The notes under the pieces were generated by a model that searched no databases, was not told where the DNA came from, and was given only the letters and a program-made list of their open reading frames with translations. 64,000 nt of DNA from Rhodococcoides kyotonense (GTDB lineage Bacteria; Actinomycetota; Actinomycetes; Mycobacteriales; Mycobacteriaceae). The stretch spans positions 415,969 through 479,968 of the forward strand of contig NZ_LVHI01000023.1 of NCBI RefSeq assembly GCF_001645385.1, given 5' to 3'. The position numbers and the translations under genes were made by a program. Numbering within the stretch: the first letter of the stretch is position 1; the number at the start of each line of letters is the position of its first letter. Below are positions 55,907 to 64,000 of the stretch, in pieces.

Positions 55907-56866
55907 ATGCAAGGAGATGGCGGCGTGGTGGGATCGGAACGACCGCGAGGGCCGGCCACGCCCGACCCGGACGGCGAACCCATGGCCGGCGAGAACGGGT
56001 CGGCCACCGGCGCGGTCGCGAGTCCAGCCGGGTCCGACCGGAAGTCGCCGGGACGCGCCGGACGTAACCTTCCCGCCGCGATCGCCGTCGGCGGCGGACT
56101 CGGTATCGGCCTCATCGCTGTCATGGTCTTCGCGCCGCTGGTGTGGATCGGAGTCGTCGCCGTCGCGCTCGCGGTCGCGACCTACGAGGTATCCAAGCGG
56201 CTTCGTGAAGCAGGAGTGCTGGTTCCGCGTGTTCCGCTGATTCTCGGTGGTCAAGCAATCATCTGGTTCGCCTGGCCGTGGGGCACGACCGGTGTACTGA
56301 CCGCGACGGCAGGCACGGTGCTCGTGTGCATGGTCTGGTTGCTGTTGCAGCAGGGGTTGGGCTCTGCTCCCAAGAACTACCTTCGAGAACTCGCGGTCAC
56401 CATCATGGTCGCGTGCTGGCTACCGCTGCTGGCCTCGTTCGCCGTTCTGATGGTGCTCGACGACGACGGTGCAGGCCGCGTACTCGTGTTCCTCATCGCG
56501 GTGGTGTGCTCGGACGTCGGTGGGTACATCGCGGGCGTCCTGTTCGGCAAGCACCCGATGGCTCCTGCGATCAGTCCGAAGAAGTCCTGGGAAGGGCTGA
56601 TCGGCTCTCTGCTCTTCTGCGTCATCGGCTGTCTGCTCACCGTCACGCTCATTCTGGACGCCAACTCGATGATCGGCGTTCTGCTCGGCGTCGTGCTGGT
56701 GGTGACGGGCACGCTGGGTGACCTGATCGAATCACAGGTCAAGCGCGACCTTCGAATCAAGGACATGGGCACGTTGCTGCCCGGCCACGGCGGCATCATG
56801 GACCGTCTCGACTCGTTGCTCCCGTCGGCCTTCGTCGCGTGGTTGGTCTTCACGGTCCTTCTGTGA
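55907..56866 (+). CDS. cdsA: Phosphatidate cytidylyltransferase
   Basis: Integral membrane enzyme that makes CDP-diacylglycerol from phosphatidate and CTP. The 319-residue protein has a hydrophilic N-terminus (about 1-55), seven or eight membrane spans and the family signature SQVKRDLRIKDMGTLLPGHG with the following GIMDRLDSLLP near residues 270-300. ATG 55907 or GTG 55925 are possible starts; AGGAGATGG-like sequence lies between them and fits the latter. The 3' end overlaps the methyltransferase start by 4 nt (GTGA). Confidence 0.95.
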   Translation: MQGDGGVVGSERPRGPATPDPDGEPMAGENGSATGAVASPAGSDRKSPGRAGRNLPAAIAVGGGLGIGLIAVMVFAPLVWIGVVAVALAVATYEVSKRLREAGVLVPRVPLILGGQAIIWFAWPWGTTGVLTATAGTVLVCMVWLLLQQGLGSAPKNYLRELAVTIMVACWLPLLASFAVLMVLDDDGAGRVLVFLIAVVCSDVGGYIAGVLFGKHPMAPAISPKKSWEGLIGSLLFCVIGCLLTVTLILDANSMIGVLLGVVLVVTGTLGDLIESQVKRDLRIKDMGTLLPGHGGIMDRLDSLLPSAFVAWLVFTVLL

Positions 56867-57573
56867 GTAGTCCACGCATCATTCCCAGCCCGAACATCTG
56901 GCACTGGCCCAGGGTGTACGAGGCCGAGAATCGGGCGCAGGACATCGACGGCCGCATTCCCGCAGCACTGAAACGCATCGCGCCATGGGAGGGCGCGACC
57001 GTCGTCGACGTCGGATGCGGCAGCGGGTTCCACCTTCCGGAGTTCGCGGCGACGGCTGCCCGGGTCGTCGGCGTCGAACCTCATGCTCCGCTGGTGAGGG
57101 CCGCTCGTGCACGTACCGCGTCGCTCGACAATGTCGAGATCGTCGACGGCAACGCGGAATCGCTTCCGCTCGACGACGCGTCGGCAGACGTCGTGCACGC
57201 CAGAACGGCCTACTTCTTCGGGGCCGGTTGCGGTCCCGGCATCACCGAGGCCATGCGAGTGCTGCGGCCCGGTGGGACCCTCGTCGTCGTCGATCTGGAT
57301 GTATCGGCGTCGCCGTACGGAGACTGGATGCGCGCGGATCTGCCGAAATACGACTGCGCTGCCGTGGAAGCGTTCTTCGACGCGGAAGGATTCTCCCTCG
57401 AACGCGTCGACACGCGGTGGCAGTTCGACAGCCGCGAGACGATGCGTGCCGTGCTGGGAATCGAGTTCACCGAACGCACCGCGACCAGGGCTGCGCGGAG
57501 CATCCCTGGCCTCGGATTCGACGTTCGATATCGCATTCATTGGCGACGAAGGCCCGCAGGCCTCGTCACCTAG
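56863..57573 (+). CDS. Class I SAM-dependent methyltransferase
   Basis: A 236-residue methyltransferase of the UbiE/type-11 group. Motif I is VVDVGCGSGFHLPEFAA near 44-60, with VVGVEPHAPLV (motif II), DASADVVHARTAYFFG and GGTLVVVDLDVS completing the fold. The N-terminal PRIIPSPNIWHWPRVYE is unusual. GTG 56863 overlaps cdsA, so translation is coupled and a lipid or envelope substrate is plausible, but unproven. It ends 7 bp from the convergent CitE-like gene. Confidence 0.85.
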   Translation: MSSPRIIPSPNIWHWPRVYEAENRAQDIDGRIPAALKRIAPWEGATVVDVGCGSGFHLPEFAATAARVVGVEPHAPLVRAARARTASLDNVEIVDGNAESLPLDDASADVVHARTAYFFGAGCGPGITEAMRVLRPGGTLVVVDLDVSASPYGDWMRADLPKYDCAAVEAFFDAEGFSLERVDTRWQFDSRETMRAVLGIEFTERTATRAARSIPGLGFDVRYRIHWRRRPAGLVT

Positions 57574-57579
57574 GGTCGA

Positions 57580-58431
57580 TCAGTCTGCGGAGATTCCGAA
57601 GACCTCGGCGGCCTCGCGGATCTTCATCGCTTTCGCCAGTCGCGGCAGATCGCTGCCGTCGCGAACACCGGCACCGTCGATTCCGAGATCCTCGATGACC
57701 TCGTTGGACCAACTGACATCGCCGGGGGTCGGCGCGAGTTCGCGGTTGACGGTCGGCGCCTGCTCGGAGCGCATGCAGAGCTTGCCGCTCATGCCCATCG
57801 ACAGTGTCAGCGCAGAATCCCGGCTGAGGATGGCCTCGTCGGCGGCGAGCGTCGGTCCGTCGATCGGGCCAGGCAGGCGTGCCGCACGCGACGCCACGAC
57901 GAGTCGCGAGCGCGGGTACGCCATCGCCAGGGGCTCGTCGCTCATACCGGTGTCCCGCCGGAAGTCGCCGCTTCCGAACGCAAGTCGGAACGTGGCGTCG
58001 GCTCGTGCGATTTCGGGCGTCGCCTCGAGACCCATGGCAGACTCGATGAGCGCGAGCACACGGGTGCCCTCGGGGAGGCGAGCAGCAGTTGCCTCGACCT
58101 GGCTGCCGCTCTCGGTCTTGGCAAGCATGACGCCGGCGAGACCCTTCAGGCCGGACAGTGCGGCGAGATCATCGGCCCAGAACGACGTGGTCGCGTCGTT
58201 GATGCGAACCCAGGCGGAGTTGCCGGCTTCGAGCCACTCGACGACGGCTCGACGCGCTGCGGGCTTCGCGGCGGGTGCGACAGCGTCCTCGATGTCGAGG
58301 ATGACGGCGTCGACCTCGGATTCGACTGCGGCAGAGAACGCCTCGGGCTTGGTAGCGGGAACCAAGAGCCACGAACGGGCGCGGTCGGGCGCGACGCCGG
58401 ACGTCACGGGGGTCTCCATGAAAGTGGTCAC
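57580..58431 (-). CDS. HpcH/HpaI aldolase / citrate lyase beta-like protein (CitE)
   Basis: A 283-residue TIM-barrel lyase: RSWLLVPATKPEAFSAAVES, VDAVILDIEDAVAPAAKP (metal-binding Glu/Asp), VMLAKTESG and ALIESAMGLEATPEIA are CitE-family motifs. GTG 58431 with AGGAG 6 nt upstream (on the minus strand) is chosen over ATG 58419. No citrate lyase alpha or gamma genes are present, so it is a stand-alone member; such proteins cleave (3S)-malyl- or citramalyl-CoA-type thioesters in some bacteria. The substrate is unknown here. Confidence 0.85.
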   Translation of the reverse strand: MTTFMETPVTSGVAPDRARSWLLVPATKPEAFSAAVESEVDAVILDIEDAVAPAAKPAARRAVVEWLEAGNSAWVRINDATTSFWADDLAALSGLKGLAGVMLAKTESGSQVEATAARLPEGTRVLALIESAMGLEATPEIARADATFRLAFGSGDFRRDTGMSDEPLAMAYPRSRLVVASRAARLPGPIDGPTLAADEAILSRDSALTLSMGMSGKLCMRSEQAPTVNRELAPTPGDVSWSNEVIEDLGIDGAGVRDGSDLPRLAKAMKIREAAEVFGISAD

Positions 58432-58524
58432 GTAAGGCTCCTTGCGGTGAAATCGGGCACGACCAACCTTATCGATTCAGTCCGCAGGTGCCAGCTTGCG
58501 TGCATAGTGTTCAGCGAGCTGTGA

Positions 58525-58944
58525 TCATTTTCGCTTCGCCGCCCGGCGAATCTGCAGGATCCGGACGCCGCCCGCGAGAGCCATGACCAACGCGCCTGCG
58601 ATCGCCGCGAGAAGCATGCTGACGCCGAGCGGAAGTTCGAACGTCCAGACGAAGATGTTCACCGGCACGGAGCCGAGATTCTGCAGGATGAAGATCAGCA
58701 GGATCACCAGAACGATCGCGCCGACCACCAGTCCGGTCCAGGTAGCCGCGGCCTTGGTGTGGGCGATACCTTCCGGCGACTTCCCGACGGGTCGGCGCGT
58801 GTCGCGAACCGCCTCGGGATCCGGTGCGCTGTGGTCGTCGGAGTCCGGGTTCGTGATCGGGGCGGGCGTGCGGTCGTCGAACGTATCGGGGACCGGGGTG
58901 GTCTCGTGAATTCGGTCGTTGCGGTCACCTGATGCTGTGGACAT
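58525..58944 (-). CDS. LapA/DUF1049-domain membrane protein
   Basis: A 139-residue protein: acidic, disordered N-terminus (about 1-60), then two membrane spans (TWTGLVVGAIVLVILLIFIL and VSMLLAAIAGALVMALAGGV) around NLGSVPVNIFVWTFELPLG. This is the DUF1049/LapA pattern. It ends in a basic RRAAKRK tail. ATG 58944 has an AAAGGAT site 6 nt upstream; a longer start at 58962 is possible. It may assist membrane protein or lipopolysaccharide-like assembly in relatives, but the actinobacterial role is unknown. Divergent from rlmN. Confidence 0.85.
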   Translation of the reverse strand: MSTASGDRNDRIHETTPVPDTFDDRTPAPITNPDSDDHSAPDPEAVRDTRRPVGKSPEGIAHTKAAATWTGLVVGAIVLVILLIFILQNLGSVPVNIFVWTFELPLGVSMLLAAIAGALVMALAGGVRILQIRRAAKRK

Positions 58945-59071
58945 GATCGGATCCTTTCGCACACCGGAACTGGATGCACTCTTTTCGCTGACGGTTCGCT
59001 TACCCGTCGGTCACCTCCCGAAACCGAGCAGAATATGCGGAAACGCGCACTAGTGGGACACTGGGAGCACT

Positions 59072-60238
59072 ATGAGTGACTCCGCCACGACAACCGACGA
59101 TTCCGCAACACCGAACCCCCGCACGCAGACGAGGCCGTCGCTGCCGTTGGTGTTCGCGGATCGACGTCGAGGGATGCCGCCGCGGCATCTCGCGGACCTC
59201 GACAAGGAGGGTCTGCAGGCTGCGGTCAAGGAGCTCGGGTTGCCCGCTTTCCGTGCCGACCAGCTCGCGCGGCACTACTACGGTCGCCTCGAAGCGGACA
59301 CCTCGAAGATGACCGATCTTCCGGCTGCGGTCCGCGAGAAGGTCGGTGCCGATCTGTTTCCGCCGCTGCTCACGCCGCTGAAACACCTCGCATGTGACGA
59401 CGGGGACACTCGGAAGACCCTGTGGAAGGCGAACGACGGCACACTGCTGGAAAGCGTGCTGATGCGGTACCCGGACCGAGCGACGCTGTGCATCTCGAGC
59501 CAGGCGGGCTGCGGTATGGCGTGCCCGTTCTGCGCGACGGGACAGGGTGGTCTCGATCGGAACCTCACGACGGCGGAGATCGTCGACCAGGTCCGAGCGG
59601 CAGCTGCCGACCTGCGGGACGGCGTCGTGCACGGGGGAGAGGGAAGACTCTCGAACGTCGTCTTCATGGGCATGGGTGAACCGCTGGCCAATTACAAGCG
59701 TGTCGTCGCTGCCGTGCGCAAGATCACCTCGCCTGCACCGGAAGGGCTCGGTCTGTCGCAGCGATCGGTCACGGTCTCGACCGTCGGTCTCGCGCCCGCG
59801 ATTCGGAAGCTGGCCGACGAAGGCCTGTCGGTCACGCTGGCCGTGTCACTTCACACACCGGACGACGAACTGCGCGACACCCTGGTGCCGGTCAACAACC
59901 GGTGGTCGGTGGCCGAGGTCCTGGCGGCTGCGCGGTACTACGCGGACCAGACGGGCCGACGGGTGTCGATCGAGTACGCGATGATCAAGAACGTCAACGA
60001 CCAGCCGTGGCGGGCTGACATGCTCGGCAAGAAGCTGCACAAGGCGCTCGGGTCACGCGTGCACGTCAACCTGATTCCGTTGAATCCGACGCCCGGCAGC
60101 GAATGGGATGCGAGTCCGAAGGACGTCGAGCGCGAATTCGTGCGTCGCGTCATCGCGCAGGGCGTGTCCTGCACCGTTCGTGACACGCGCGGTCAGGAGA
60201 TCGCCGCGGCATGCGGGCAGCTCGCCGCCGAGAACTGA
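59072..60238 (+). CDS. rlmN: Dual-specificity 23S rRNA/tRNA adenine-C2 methyltransferase RlmN
   Basis: Radical SAM enzyme that methylates C2 of A2503 in 23S rRNA and A37 in some tRNAs. The radical SAM cluster motif is [11 protein letters not shown] near residue 145. A conserved Cys near the C-terminus ([18 protein letters not shown]) is the methyl-relay residue, and HxxxR-type and VNLIPLNP segments are present. 388 residues, standard length, with an N-terminal helical domain. A 17 bp terminator shared with the convergent DUF2631 gene follows. Confidence 0.96.
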   Translation: MSDSATTTDDSATPNPRTQTRPSLPLVFADRRRGMPPRHLADLDKEGLQAAVKELGLPAFRADQLARHYYGRLEADTSKMTDLPAAVREKVGADLFPPLLTPLKHLACDDGDTRKTLWKANDGTLLESVLMRYPDRATLCISSQAGCGMACPFCATGQGGLDRNLTTAEIVDQVRAAAADLRDGVVHGGEGRLSNVVFMGMGEPLANYKRVVAAVRKITSPAPEGLGLSQRSVTVSTVGLAPAIRKLADEGLSVTLAVSLHTPDDELRDTLVPVNNRWSVAEVLAAARYYADQTGRRVSIEYAMIKNVNDQPWRADMLGKKLHKALGSRVHVNLIPLNPTPGSEWDASPKDVEREFVRRVIAQGVSCTVRDTRGQEIAAACGQLAAEN

Positions 60239-60247
60239 GCACACACG

Positions 60248-60284
60248 ACGAAGCCCGGTACGAGATTCTCGTACCGGGCTTCGT
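60248..60284. terminator. Bidirectional hairpin terminator between rlmN and the DUF2631 gene
   Basis: Perfect 17 bp stem (60248-60264 with 60268-60284) with loop ATT, in the gap between the convergent stops. No strong T-run on either side. Confidence 0.8.
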
Positions 60285-60297
60285 GGCGTGACGGGTG

Positions 60298-60567
60298 TTA
60301 CCGAGGCTTGCGCTTGACGATGACGTCGCGGACCACGAGACCGACCAGGACGATCGCAAAGCCGATGAGCCACAGGTCCTCGACGAAACCGTGGTGGTTG
60401 CCGTGCATCATGAACAGCAGCATCGCCGCGACGACCAGGGCTGCGACGCGCATCGCCTTGGGCGATTCACCGCTCCAACCCCACTTGGCCGACGGGACCT
60501 CGGCGATGTCCTCGTGCGTGTACTCGACCGGGTCGTACGAAGCGGGGTTCAGCTCGGTTTGTGCCAC
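60298..60567 (-). CDS. DUF2631 family small membrane protein
   Basis: An 89-residue protein conserved in Mycobacteriales. A hydrophilic N-terminus (VAQTELNPASYDPVEYTHED) is followed by a PSAKWGWSGESPKAMRVAA hinge and two membrane spans (VAALVVAAMLLFMMHGN and LWLIGFAIVLVGLVVRDVI). GTG 60567 is the chosen start, with an AGAGGAT site upstream on the minus strand. A TATTGT hexamer at 60627-60622 could be its -10. The M. tuberculosis counterpart is Rv2876-like, lying near rlmN. Function unknown. Confidence 0.8.
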   Translation of the reverse strand: MAQTELNPASYDPVEYTHEDIAEVPSAKWGWSGESPKAMRVAALVVAAMLLFMMHGNHHGFVEDLWLIGFAIVLVGLVVRDVIVKRKPR

Positions 60568-60666
60568 CGGTCGATCCTCTCGGGTCAAAGGCGCGCCGAC
60601 ATGCTCGGCGCGTGTGTGGTCACAATATTTGCATACGACCGTCCGTCGTAGCGAGGTGGGTGCGAC

Positions 60667-60689
60667 GCCCGGCGTGCCTTTCGCCGGGC
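60667..60689. other. Inverted repeat upstream of the PuuE-like gene
   Basis: GCCCGGCG (60667-60674) and CGCCGGGC (60682-60689), perfect 8 bp arms with a 7 nt loop, 33 bp before the GTG of the allantoinase-like gene. Could be an operator or a leader hairpin. Confidence 0.4.
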
Positions 60690-60722
60690 ATGAGGTCGTC
60701 ATTGCTGGGAGACTCCTGATTC

Positions 60723-61679
60723 GTGACCTCGGAACGACTCTCGCACCCACTCGTCCCGTACCCGCGAGACATGGTCGGTTACGGCGCACACCCGCCGGAC
60801 CCGAAGTGGCCGGGTGGGGCGAACGTCGCCGTTCAGTTCGTTCTGAATTACGAGGAAGGCGCCGAAAGCAACGTTCTCGACGGCGACGCGGCGTCCGAGA
60901 CCTTTCTGTCCGAGATGATCGGCGCTCAGGCCTTTCCGAACCGCCACATGAGCATGGAGTCGTTGTACGAGTACGGATCTCGGGCCGGAGTGTGGCGGGT
61001 GCTGCGTGTGTTCGAGCGTCGGGGTCTGCCGCTGACGATCTTCGCCGTCGCGCGTGCGATGCAACGCAATCCCGACGCGGCTGCGGCGTTCGTCGAACTC
61101 GGGCACGAGATCGCATGCCACGGTCTACGGTGGCTGAGCTATCAGCAGGTCGACGAGCACGTCGAACGCGAGCACATGGCCGAGGCCGTCGAGATTCTGA
61201 CCGAACTCACCGGCAGCGCACCTCTGGGGTGGTACACCGGACGCGACTCGCCCAACACGCGTTCGCTCGTCGTCGAGCACGGCGGTTTCGTCTACGACTC
61301 GGACTCGTACGCCGACGATCTGCCGTACTTCCTCCGCGTCGGTCGTGGTTCGAGGACCGTCGACCATCTGGTCGTGCCGTACACCCTCGATACCAACGAC
61401 ATGCGCTTCTCGTCGCCTGGCGGTTTCTCGACGGGGGAGGAGTTCTTCGCGCATCTACGCGATGCGTTCGACGTCCTGTATGCCGAGGGCGAGGCCGGAG
61501 CGCCGAAGATGCTGTCGATCGGGTTGCACTGCAGGTTGGTGGGCAGGCCCGCACGCACTGCCGCGCTCGAACGATTCCTGGACCACGTGCAGTCGCACGA
61601 CAAGGTGTGGGTCACCCGTCGGATCGACATCGCCCGGCACTGGCTGGAGAAACATGCCCCTACGCCGCGGCCCGCATAG
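60723..61679 (+). CDS. PuuE-like allantoinase (polysaccharide deacetylase fold)
   Basis: A 318-residue protein of the NodB/PuuE group. YGAHPPDPKWPGGANVAVQF opens it, HEIACHGLRWLSYQQ and WYTGRDSPNTRSLV follow, and YDSDSYADDLPY and IGLHCRLVGRPARTAALE near the C-terminus complete the PuuE pattern. PuuE proteins are metal-independent allantoinases opening allantoin to allantoate in purine breakdown. No other ureide gene is nearby, so the substrate could be a related cyclic amide. GTG start; the 3' end overlaps the convergent DUF1990 gene by 20 bp. Confidence 0.8.
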   Translation: MTSERLSHPLVPYPRDMVGYGAHPPDPKWPGGANVAVQFVLNYEEGAESNVLDGDAASETFLSEMIGAQAFPNRHMSMESLYEYGSRAGVWRVLRVFERRGLPLTIFAVARAMQRNPDAAAAFVELGHEIACHGLRWLSYQQVDEHVEREHMAEAVEILTELTGSAPLGWYTGRDSPNTRSLVVEHGGFVYDSDSYADDLPYFLRVGRGSRTVDHLVVPYTLDTNDMRFSSPGGFSTGEEFFAHLRDAFDVLYAEGEAGAPKMLSIGLHCRLVGRPARTAALERFLDHVQSHDKVWVTRRIDIARHWLEKHAPTPRPA

Positions 61680-62142
61680 CTGCCACGTATCGGTCGGTGA
61701 ACCAGCGCTGCACCGCACGGCCGATCGGCCCGCCGAGCTTCGTGTACCAGGTGCCCGGTCGCGAGAAGGCTCTGATGTGGGCGTACACCTCGCCGTCGTC
61801 GTCGATCTCGACGAGGAAGCATTCCTCACCCCGCTCGGGATGACCGGGAAGGGTTCCGTAGGCGAACCCGGCACGCTGCGGTTCGTCGACGACGTACACG
61901 ACGCGGCACGGAATGCGCACGGGCCCGAGATGCAGCACGACCGTCGTCCCGTCGTCCGCTGTCGGCGACGACGCCTCGGCGCGTAACCCGGCTCGGCGGT
62001 GTACCTCCCAGCTACGGAGCGCAGCCGCGACGGAATCGAACGAAGCGCGGCCGTCGCCGATCCGTACGCGCCGTTCGACGTGGTGATAACCACTCGGCAG
62101 ACGGCCCCGGGTTGCGCCGATCTCGGCGTAGGAGAGGTCCAT
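61660..62142 (-). CDS. DUF1990 family protein
   Basis: A 160-residue DUF1990 protein. [20 protein letters not shown] at the N-terminus, the beta-rich [20 protein letters not shown] and the C-terminal [19 protein letters not shown] are family signatures. DUF1990 proteins are small, often plant- and actinobacteria-specific, without a defined activity. ATG 62142 is chosen; it lies 70 bp from the divergent dxr start, which leaves a short shared promoter region. Its 3' end overlaps the allantoinase gene. Confidence 0.85.
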   Translation of the reverse strand: MDLSYAEIGATRGRLPSGYHHVERRVRIGDGRASFDSVAAALRSWEVHRRAGLRAEASSPTADDGTTVVLHLGPVRIPCRVVYVVDEPQRAGFAYGTLPGHPERGEECFLVEIDDDGEVYAHIRAFSRPGTWYTKLGGPIGRAVQRWFTDRYVAAMRAAA

Positions 62143-62212
62143 GTCGGCCAGCGTGCCATGCGTAACCAAACCGCACAGCAGACTCTCAGGCGCGATCAGG
62201 AACAATGGACGG

Positions 62213-63394
62213 GTGCCAGAGCCCAGAGCGCCACACGAACCGTCGTCGGACACCCCGAAACGGGTCCTTCTCCTCGGCAGCACCGGATCGATCGGTACTC
62301 AAGCGCTCGACGTCATCGCGGCGAATCCGTCCCTCTTCGAGGTGGTCGGTCTTGCCGCAGGCGGCGGCAACATCGACCTGCTCAACCGTCAGATCAGGGA
62401 GACCGGCGTCGAGTCGGTCGCCGTCGCGCGGTCGGCAGGGGAGCTGCACTGCCCGAACGTCCTGACCGGTGACCGCGCGGTCACCGAACTCGTCGAAGCG
62501 ACGTCGGCGGACATCGTGCTCAACGCCCTCGTCGGGTCGCTCGGCCTCGAGCCGACACTCGCCGCGCTGAAGACCGGTGCGACACTCGCGCTCGCCAACA
62601 AGGAGTCGCTGGTCGCCGGCGGCGAGCTCGTCCAGGCCGCAGCAGCGCCCGGCCAGATCGTGCCGGTCGACTCGGAGCACTCGGCGCTGGCGCAGTGTCT
62701 GCGCGGCGGCCGTGCGGACGAAGTCGAGCGATTGGTCCTCACCGCGTCCGGCGGGCCGTTCCGCGGCTGGTCCGAGACCGAGCTGAAGTCGGTGACGCCC
62801 GAGCAGGCGGCCGCGCATCCCACCTGGTCGATGGGTCCGATGAACACGCTGAATTCGGCGACGTTGGTGAACAAGGGCCTCGAGCTCATCGAGACGCATC
62901 TGCTGTTCGGCGTTCCCTACGACCGGATCGACGTCACGGTGCATCGACAGTCGATCGTGCACTCGATGGTCACGTTCTTCGACGGCTCGACCATTGCGCA
63001 AGCAAGCCCGCCCGACATGCGTCTGCCCATCGCATTGGCCCTCGGATGGCCCGACCGCGTGCGTGACGCGGCCCGCCCCCTCGACTTCACGACGGCGTTC
63101 ACCTGGGACTTCGAGCCGCTCGACGACCGCGTGTTCCCCGCGGTCCAGCTCGCCCGCGAGGCCGGCATCCTCGGCGGATGCATGACGGCGGTCTACAACG
63201 CGTCGAACGAGGTTGCGGCCGAAGCGTTCCTGGCCGGGCGTATCGATTTTCCGCAGATCGTCCGGACCGTCGCCGAGGTCGTCCAGTCCGGTAGTTCGGA
63301 ATGGACGTCGACTCCGACGAGTGTCGACGACGTACTGGCAGCCGATTCCTGGGCCCGTCGGCAGGCCCGCACACTCCTGGATCGGAAGGACTAG
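62213..63394 (+). CDS. dxr: 1-deoxy-D-xylulose 5-phosphate reductoisomerase
   Basis: Second enzyme of the MEP isoprenoid pathway and the target of fosmidomycin, converting DXP to MEP with NADPH. 393 residues: [19 protein letters not shown] binds NADPH (about 16-34), and [23 protein letters not shown] and [10 protein letters not shown] carry metal and substrate ligands. [20 protein letters not shown] is another signature. GTG 62213 begins 15 residues before the Rossmann motif. rip1 follows after 5 bp, the M. tuberculosis order Rv2870c-Rv2869c. Confidence 0.97.
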   Translation: MPEPRAPHEPSSDTPKRVLLLGSTGSIGTQALDVIAANPSLFEVVGLAAGGGNIDLLNRQIRETGVESVAVARSAGELHCPNVLTGDRAVTELVEATSADIVLNALVGSLGLEPTLAALKTGATLALANKESLVAGGELVQAAAAPGQIVPVDSEHSALAQCLRGGRADEVERLVLTASGGPFRGWSETELKSVTPEQAAAHPTWSMGPMNTLNSATLVNKGLELIETHLLFGVPYDRIDVTVHRQSIVHSMVTFFDGSTIAQASPPDMRLPIALALGWPDRVRDAARPLDFTTAFTWDFEPLDDRVFPAVQLAREAGILGGCMTAVYNASNEVAAEAFLAGRIDFPQIVRTVAEVVQSGSSEWTSTPTSVDDVLAADSWARRQARTLLDRKD

Positions 63395-63399
63395 TCGCG

Positions 63400-64000
63400 A
63401 TGGTGTTCGTGTTCGGCGTCATCCTCTTCGCGTTGGGGATCACGGTGTCGATCGCCCTGCACGAGGCGGGGCACATGTGGACGGCCCGGGCCACCGGCAT
63501 GAAAGTGCGACGGTTCTTCGTCGGGTTCGGTCCCAAGGTCTTCTCGTTCCGACGAGGCGAGACCGAGTACGGGCTGAAAGCGATTCCGGCAGGCGGGTTC
63601 TGCGACATCGCGGGCATGACGGCCATCGACGAACTGGCGCCGGACGAAGTCGACCGCGCGATGTATCGGCAGAAGACCTGGAAGCGTCTCGTCGTCATGA
63701 TGGGCGGAATCGGGATGAACTTCGTCCTGGGATTCCTGCTGATCTTCATCCTCGCCGTCGGATGGGGGCTGCCGAACCTGAACCCGCCGAGCGGTGCGAT
63801 GGTCGGCAACATGCCGTGCGTCACCGCGACGCAGAACGACGACCTGACCTACCCCGACTGCACCGGCACGAGCCCGGCGTACGACGCGGGCATCCGTCAG
63901 GGCGACGTCATCACGAAGGTCGGTGACACCGAGACGGCAACCTTCGCCGACGTCGTCGCCGCGACCCAACCGTTGTCCGGAACGGTCGACTTCGTCGTCG
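63400..64000 (+). CDS. rip1: Site-2 metalloprotease Rip1 (RseP family), 3' end cut by window edge
   Basis: The first 200 residues of an M50 intramembrane zinc protease. His 21, Glu 22 and His 25 form HEAGH inside the first membrane span. A GFGPKVFSFRRGETEYG segment and AIPAGGFCDIAGM follow, then a second span (MNFVLGFLLIFILAVGW) and the beginning of a PDZ domain with conserved cysteines (MPCVTATQNDDLTYPDC). ATG 63400 has GGAAGGA 9 nt upstream. Rip1 cleaves anti-sigma factors and controls cell-envelope composition in mycobacteria. The catalytic second Asp motif lies beyond the window. Confidence 0.93.
   Translation, partial: MVFVFGVILFALGITVSIALHEAGHMWTARATGMKVRRFFVGFGPKVFSFRRGETEYGLKAIPAGGFCDIAGMTAIDELAPDEVDRAMYRQKTWKRLVVMMGGIGMNFVLGFLLIFILAVGWGLPNLNPPSGAMVGNMPCVTATQNDDLTYPDCTGTSPAYDAGIRQGDVITKVGDTETATFADVVAATQPLSGTVDFVV

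Overview
The window is a 64 kb stretch of GC-rich actinobacterial chromosome. It contains no mobile element, CRISPR array, rRNA or tRNA that I can find. Gene content and order follow the Mycobacterium tuberculosis segment from Rv2983 (fbiD) to Rv2869c (rip1) almost gene for gene. Several M. tuberculosis insertions are absent, most notably the PDIM/PGL lipid cluster, which in that species separates coaD from the sepIVA/DUF177 block. With the lsr2-type gene, SepIVA, DUF2469, DUF2631, an AmtB-GlnK-GlnD operon and many leaderless promoters, this points to Mycobacteriales outside Mycobacterium. Rhodococcus or a close relative is most likely, but that is inference from synteny and protein similarity recalled from memory.

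Layout. 1-6.6 kb: end of cofC/fbiD, gpsA-ddl, a DUF3515/Lrp-type pair, thiL-ung, an enoyl-CoA hydratase and rpmB. 6.7-15.4 kb: fakA-like DAK protein, recG, pyc, rsmD, coaD. 15.5-18.9 kb: sepIVA, DUF177, rpmF, rnc, mutM. 18.9-22 kb: an accessory patch (MarR regulator and metallo-beta-lactamase-fold enzyme around a shared palindromic operator, then OsmC, a secreted beta-propeller and acylphosphatase). 22-34.4 kb: smc, ftsY, amt-glnB-glnD, an M23 peptidase and ffh. 34.4-42.4 kb: amidohydrolase, rpsP-khpA-rimM-trmD, a beta-lactamase-fold lipoprotein, tex, an uncharacterised membrane protein and rplS. 42.5-48.3 kb: lepB, rnhB, DUF2469, a tiny membrane protein, an Lsr2 protein and yraN-comM-dprA. 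48.3-57.6 kb: siderophore-interacting protein, xerC, a MinD/ParA-like ATPase, a second M23-type protein, rpsB, tsf, pyrH, frr, cdsA and a methyltransferase. 57.6-64 kb: CitE-like lyase, LapA-domain protein, rlmN, DUF2631, PuuE-like allantoinase, DUF1990, dxr and the start of rip1.

How the genes fit together. Most are housekeeping: translation (S16, L19, L28, L32, S2, EF-Ts, RRF, RimM, TrmD, RsmD, RlmN), protein export (Ffh, FtsY, LepB, Rip1), DNA maintenance (Ung, MutM, RecG, SMC, XerC, DprA, ComM, RNase HII), nitrogen sensing (AmtB, GlnK, GlnD) and envelope or cofactor supply (Ddl, CdsA, Dxr, CoaD, ThiL, CofC). Three convergent gene pairs end on a self-complementary CTAG or TTAA that supplies both stop codons. 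About a dozen starts carry a TANNNT hexamer 6-8 nt upstream, the layout expected of leaderless transcripts. Seven hairpin terminators with 14-19 bp arms are visible.

I did not find a clearly new multi-gene system. The best leads are the thiL gene with no canonical start codon, the MarR operator, the GNRA-capped hairpin at the start of glnD, the AT-rich lsr2 promoter, the orphan proline-rich MinD-like ATPase and the expanded PEPAPT repeat in FtsY.
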